Assembly: GCA_905181875.1 (NCBI GenBank)
Contig: CAJIZH010000002.1
Location: 62,001 to 126,000 of the forward strand
Length of the DNA stretch: 64,000 nt
Direction of reading: 5' to 3'
Origin: Flavobacteriales bacterium UBA6770
Lineage (GTDB): Bacteria; Bacteroidota; Bacteroidia; Flavobacteriales_G; Salibacteraceae
Under the pieces are notes generated by a model that saw only the letters and a list, made by a program, of their open reading frames with translations, did no database searches and was not told where the DNA came from. Positions 61,284 through 64,000 of the stretch are shown piece after piece. Numbering within the stretch: position 1 is the stretch's first letter; each line of letters opens with the position of its first letter. Made by a program: the position numbers and the translations under genes.

Positions 61284-61320
61284 AAAAAAAGCCTTAATCC
61301 CAAGAGTTTGAGATTAAGGC
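61284..61320 (-). terminator. Intrinsic terminator of yceI
   Basis: GCCTTAATC (61291-61299) and GATTAAGGC (61312-61320) form a perfect nine-base stem. On the minus strand it is followed by a run of seven T, as expected for termination of the YceI transcript 27 bases after its stop. Confidence 0.85.
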
Positions 61321-61346
61321 TTCCAAATATTGTTAACGAGAATCGT

Positions 61347-61973
61347 TTACATTGCTGGCATCAAAGAAATAGTCAACTCGATATCATCACTAAGAACCAT
61401 ATCTTTCATAGTAGCCGCGTAAGCAACTTCATAATTCTGACGATTGAAAGTCAATACACCAGTAGCTGCTCCTGTAGCTTCATCAAATACTACATTACTT
61501 ACTGTTTCTGCGTTTGTTTTTCCTCTAACTGTAAGATTTCCCATAACTGTTCCTGCTGTCATATCAGAACCAGTAATTTCGAAAGATGCTGTTGGATTAT
61601 TCGCAACATCAAAGAAATCAGCAGTTGCTAAATGACCCACCAATTGCTCTACAGTATTCTCTTCGCTATAGTTGCTGTCTGTTGGAGTAATTGAACCCAT
61701 ATCAATAACAAAATTGCCACCAACAAGATCCTTTCCTTTCCAATCTAAATTTCCTTCTTTTACTACAACAGTTCCCGTGTGTGAGTACATTCCAGCCATA
61801 GTTCCTTTCCATGCTACTGAGCTAGCAGCTGCATCAACCGTAAATGACTTCATCTCAACTTCAGCAGTATCTTTTGCTGTAGCTACTTCTTCAGTTTTCT
61901 TTTCGCCACCGCCACATGCTGTCATTGCAAATGTAAATGCTGCAGTTGCAGCTAATAATGTAATTTTTTTCAT
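61347..61973 (-). CDS. YceI family lipoprotein
   Basis: 208 residues. The N-terminus MKKITLLAATAAFTFAMTACGGG carries a lipobox with the lipidated cysteine before GGG, then a short linker of E, K and T. The YceI lipocalin-like barrel follows (SFTVDAAASSVAWKGTMAGMYSHTGTVVVKEG, FVIDMGSITPTDSN, VGHLATADFFDVANNPTASFEIT, GNLTVRGKT, and the end DMVLSDDIELTISLMPA). YceI proteins bind isoprenoid-like lipids; the physiological ligand here is unknown. It has a -7-like TACCTTCG about 35 bases upstream and a strong terminator, so it is probably a well-expressed single-gene unit. Confidence 0.95.
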   Translation of the reverse strand: MKKITLLAATAAFTFAMTACGGGEKKTEEVATAKDTAEVEMKSFTVDAAASSVAWKGTMAGMYSHTGTVVVKEGNLDWKGKDLVGGNFVIDMGSITPTDSNYSEENTVEQLVGHLATADFFDVANNPTASFEITGSDMTAGTVMGNLTVRGKTNAETVSNVVFDEATGAATGVLTFNRQNYEVAYAATMKDMVLSDDIELTISLMPAM

Positions 61974-62008
61974 CTATTTATAATTTTGTTATTTAACTTA
62001 TTGGTTGG

Positions 62009-62016
62009 CGAAGGTA
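62009..62016 (-). promoter_or_regulatory. -7 box upstream of yceI (TACCTTCG, one mismatch)
   Basis: On the minus strand TACCTTCG lies 35 bases before the yceI ATG. It has the same TTCG variant end as the nth and hydrolase boxes. Confidence 0.35.
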
Positions 62017-62073
62017 TAATTATAAAAAGGATAATTAATGTATGTACATCTATATTTTACGACTTTTTAATGC

Positions 62074-62320
62074 TCAGCTTTTTAGTAATAAGCATTTAAA
62101 TATCAATTCGTATAGGTCTTCCAGCGCTTTTCTAGCTTTGTTGTAGTGTTGAATAGCATCTTTAAGTGATAATAACCCACAGCTGATAATACAATTGGTT
62201 CCAAACCTTTTAGTTTCAATTCTAATAAATCAGAACATTGATTTGACTCTACCTCTGCATAGGAGTAGTCTATATGCAATGATGTCGCAGCAATAACTGA
62301 AATCCAAATGGTGTATGTTT
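62074..62320 (-). pseudogene. Relic of a nitroreductase-family gene
   Basis: The minus strand reads KTYTIWISVIAATSLHIDYS, then ESNQCSDLLELKLKGLEPIV and LSAVGYYHLK. After a one-base shift it continues DAIQHYNKARKALEDLYELI. This aligns throughout with the C-terminal third of the intact nitroreductase at 34255-34884 (QTYLALANALNACAELKIDS, LGLNEKGLAASVVVAIGYRS, NAKKVRKPLAVLFEEI). The N-terminal two thirds are missing or beyond recognition. It is a decayed paralogue, probably from an old duplication or loss event. Confidence 0.65.
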
Positions 62321-62497
62321 TAACTGAATTCTTCTTTTATCGTCACTTATATCCCGCTGAAATATTTGGTTAGAAGACATTTACTTCGAACATAAGAATT
62401 ACTACATCTTGATGATCAATTCGAGGGTTATATTGAAAAATCGGCCTTTCAGATTGCGAAAAGATCGTTTTTAACTAAAGACAAACCAAATAAAAGT
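62321..62497 (-). other. Gap between nitroreductase relic and Kelch gene
   Basis: Probably the rest of the decayed nitroreductase gene. A few coding-like words remain on the minus strand, but nothing can be assigned. Confidence 0.3.
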
Positions 62498-63781
62498 TTA
62501 ATTCTTTATAAGTCTTTCTCGAACAATTACACCTTCATTATCAATTTGAACAATATAGATTCCTGGGTCCAATTCAATCAGAGAAATAGTTGACTCAGAT
62601 TTAGAAATTGTTTGTTTTGTAATAAGTTTTCCATTTAAGTCAAACAAGCAAACCGAAGTTTCTGAATCTGAGTCAATCTGAAAGTTAAGAACATCAGATG
62701 CTGGGTTGGGAAACATTTGAAAATTACTTTCACCAAATAAACTTTCTACTCCAACAGTTAAATTTGGGTCAGTTTCTTCCTCTTCTATTGTAGATAAATC
62801 GAAAGATAGCATTTGATTTAAACGCAATCCAGAAGCGTCTTCTCCTCCTACTAAATAAACCATATTATCAATAACAAAAGTACCTGTAGCCCATCTGCTT
62901 CCATTTCCAGGATGCGACTCTTGTTTTATCCAAGAGTCTAAATCTGGTGTATACTGATAAAAATATCCAGAATCAAAGTTTTGATGTTGTTCATTCTCTC
63001 CACTTATTATGTAACCGTATTTACCGTTATTAAATTGACTTCCAGCCACTCTTCCTTCTCCAGGAAAATCACTCAGTTTTGTCCATGAATTATTTACTGT
63101 GTTAAATTTATAAAAGTCATTATAAATATTTGTTGAAGTCAATCTAAAACCAGGAACAAAAGTTGTTCCGTGTCCCATGCCAACGTATGCATCCGTACCA
63201 ATACCAAAGAAATACGGGTGATGTCTTGTATCTCCCGGCAAATCAGGATGTTTCAACCAAGAATTTGAAGAAATGTTGTATTCGTACCAGTCTTTGCGAT
63301 TTCCTGTAGCGCTGCCACCTGCACCAACAAAGAGCTTTCCGTTCGCAGTAGAAACAAAAGCTGGATGAAAACGACCAACACAAGAACAAGAAGCAAGTTG
63401 CTTCCAAGTATTGGCAATTGGATCATACTCCCACAAATCATTTAAATATTGATTTGTTGAACTTATCCCAAAACCTACATAAGCTTTTCCATTATTTGTT
63501 ACAGCGTATGAGAAGCTTCTGGCTACTCCAGGAAAATCGGCCATTTTTGTCCAAGTATTGGAAACAGGATCATATCTGTAAAAATCCTTAACATAAGTAT
63601 CTGCGCCACCTGCTTGTGCTCCAGCTGTACCTGCTAAAACATAACCGTTGCCAATTAATGAAAAAGCGATAGGATGATGCCTTGCTACGCCAGGAAACGG
63701 GGCTTTAGTTTTCCAATTTGATTGACCGATAGCAAACAAACAGCTTATTAAAAAAATAAAAGAAATATGTAGATTTTTCAT
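62498..63781 (-). CDS. Secreted Kelch-repeat protein with T9SS type A sorting domain
   Basis: 427 residues from MKNLHISFIFLISCLFAIGQ (signal peptide); the track start adds 11 unlikely residues. About six Kelch repeats follow, each with a strand like KDFYRYDPVSNTWTKMADFPG, NDLWEYDPIANTWKQLA, DWYEYNISSNSWLKHPDLPG or NDFYKFNTVNNSWTKLSDFPG, forming a beta-propeller. The C-terminal FQMFPNPASDVLNFQIDS to LDPGIYIVQIDNEGVIVRERLIKN is a type A Por secretion sorting domain. The protein is exported by T9SS; the repeated PG.AR..P words suggest an adhesin-like or binding surface, with ligand unknown. Confidence 0.92.
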   Translation of the reverse strand: MKNLHISFIFLISCLFAIGQSNWKTKAPFPGVARHHPIAFSLIGNGYVLAGTAGAQAGGADTYVKDFYRYDPVSNTWTKMADFPGVARSFSYAVTNNGKAYVGFGISSTNQYLNDLWEYDPIANTWKQLASCSCVGRFHPAFVSTANGKLFVGAGGSATGNRKDWYEYNISSNSWLKHPDLPGDTRHHPYFFGIGTDAYVGMGHGTTFVPGFRLTSTNIYNDFYKFNTVNNSWTKLSDFPGEGRVAGSQFNNGKYGYIISGENEQHQNFDSGYFYQYTPDLDSWIKQESHPGNGSRWATGTFVIDNMVYLVGGEDASGLRLNQMLSFDLSTIEEEETDPNLTVGVESLFGESNFQMFPNPASDVLNFQIDSDSETSVCLFDLNGKLITKQTISKSESTISLIELDPGIYIVQIDNEGVIVRERLIKN

Positions 63782-63921
63782 GTATTTATCTTTGTACTTA
63801 ATATGAACAATCAAAAAAGTTAATGGTTTGACACTATAATCAAACAGTCATTTAACTGACAAAAAACAGTTCATAAACCTGAGTTCTTACGTTAATCAAA
63901 GGTAATACAAGAACTGCTGTT

Positions 63922-63999
63922 TCACTTAAACCGTTGATTTACTTCTTTAAATTTCTCATTGAGTAATATAAAATCTAACTCTCCTTTATATTCGATGAG
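63922..63999 (-). CDS. C-terminal end of a gene entering from the right edge
   Basis: Reading the minus strand from base 63999 gives LIEYKGELDFILLNEKFKEVNQRFK and a TGA at 63922-63924. Codon use and composition look like real coding sequence, and the stop leaves a normal 140-base gap to the Kelch gene. Too short to name the family. Confidence 0.45.
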   Translation of the reverse strand, partial: LIEYKGELDFILLNEKFKEVNQRFK

Positions 64000-64000
64000 A

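Overview
The window looks like a chromosome segment of a low-GC Bacteroidota bacterium, most likely a marine or aquatic member of the Flavobacteriales. The evidence is several type IX secretion (T9SS) cargo proteins with C-terminal sorting domains, a PorP/SprF-OmpA locus, bacillithiol ligase BshC, a DUF3822 protein, TPR-HTH sensors, weak Shine-Dalgarno signals and promoters of the Bacteroidota type (TAnnTTTG). No tRNA, rRNA, CRISPR array or intact insertion sequence was seen.

Layout. 1-3.3 kb is the end of what looks like a light-response cluster: SDR/DUF2867 protein, CIA30-like protein, TIGR03643 protein and a photolyase-like protein. 3.6-7.1 kb has a PAS/GAF sensor ending in a histidine phospho-acceptor domain without an ATPase domain, and a secreted protein with a probable frameshift. 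7.1-11.4 kb is a minus-strand operon guaA - LysM/periplasmic-binding protein - hemF. 11.5-18.5 kb holds a decayed T9SS cargo gene, bshC, an endonuclease III lacking its Fe-S cysteines, a broken thioredoxin gene, and an alkB-like/RecD-like helicase pair. 18.6-26.7 kb is a plus-strand run: membrane protein, DUF3822, rsmD, coaD, TlpA-like protein, a giant six-repeat exported protein and a small possible nuclease. 26.7-31.5 kb is a minus operon: DUF819 transporter, holin-like membrane protein, M1 aminopeptidase and a DNA methyltransferase. 31.9-34.9 kb has a lipoprotein, an AraC regulator, an exported-looking pirin and a nitroreductase. 35-41 kb has a TPR-HTH regulator and two T9SS cargo proteins. 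41-47.7 kb has a CDP-alcohol phosphatidyltransferase and a tight GNAT - Na+/solute symporter - M20 amidohydrolase - two PLP racemases cluster, which is the best candidate for a coherent pathway (uptake, deacylation and racemisation of an amino-acid derivative). 47.7-51.3 kb is mostly gene-poor and contains gene relics. 51.3-58.7 kb is a T9SS/gliding locus: giant type B sorting-domain protein, PorP/SprF, OmpA-PD40. 58.6-64 kb has an alpha/beta hydrolase, a MerC-like protein, a TonB-like protein, YceI, a decayed nitroreductase and a Kelch T9SS protein.

Two observations cut across the window. First, several housekeeping genes (guaA, bshC, the RecD-like helicase, coaD, nth) have a TAnnTTTG-like -7 box ending only 3-4 bases before the start codon, which predicts leaderless transcripts. 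Second, at least six genes are split by single-base shifts and several gaps contain recognisable gene relics. The shifts could be consensus errors (some sit in homopolymers), whereas the relics, which carry many lesions, look like true decay.
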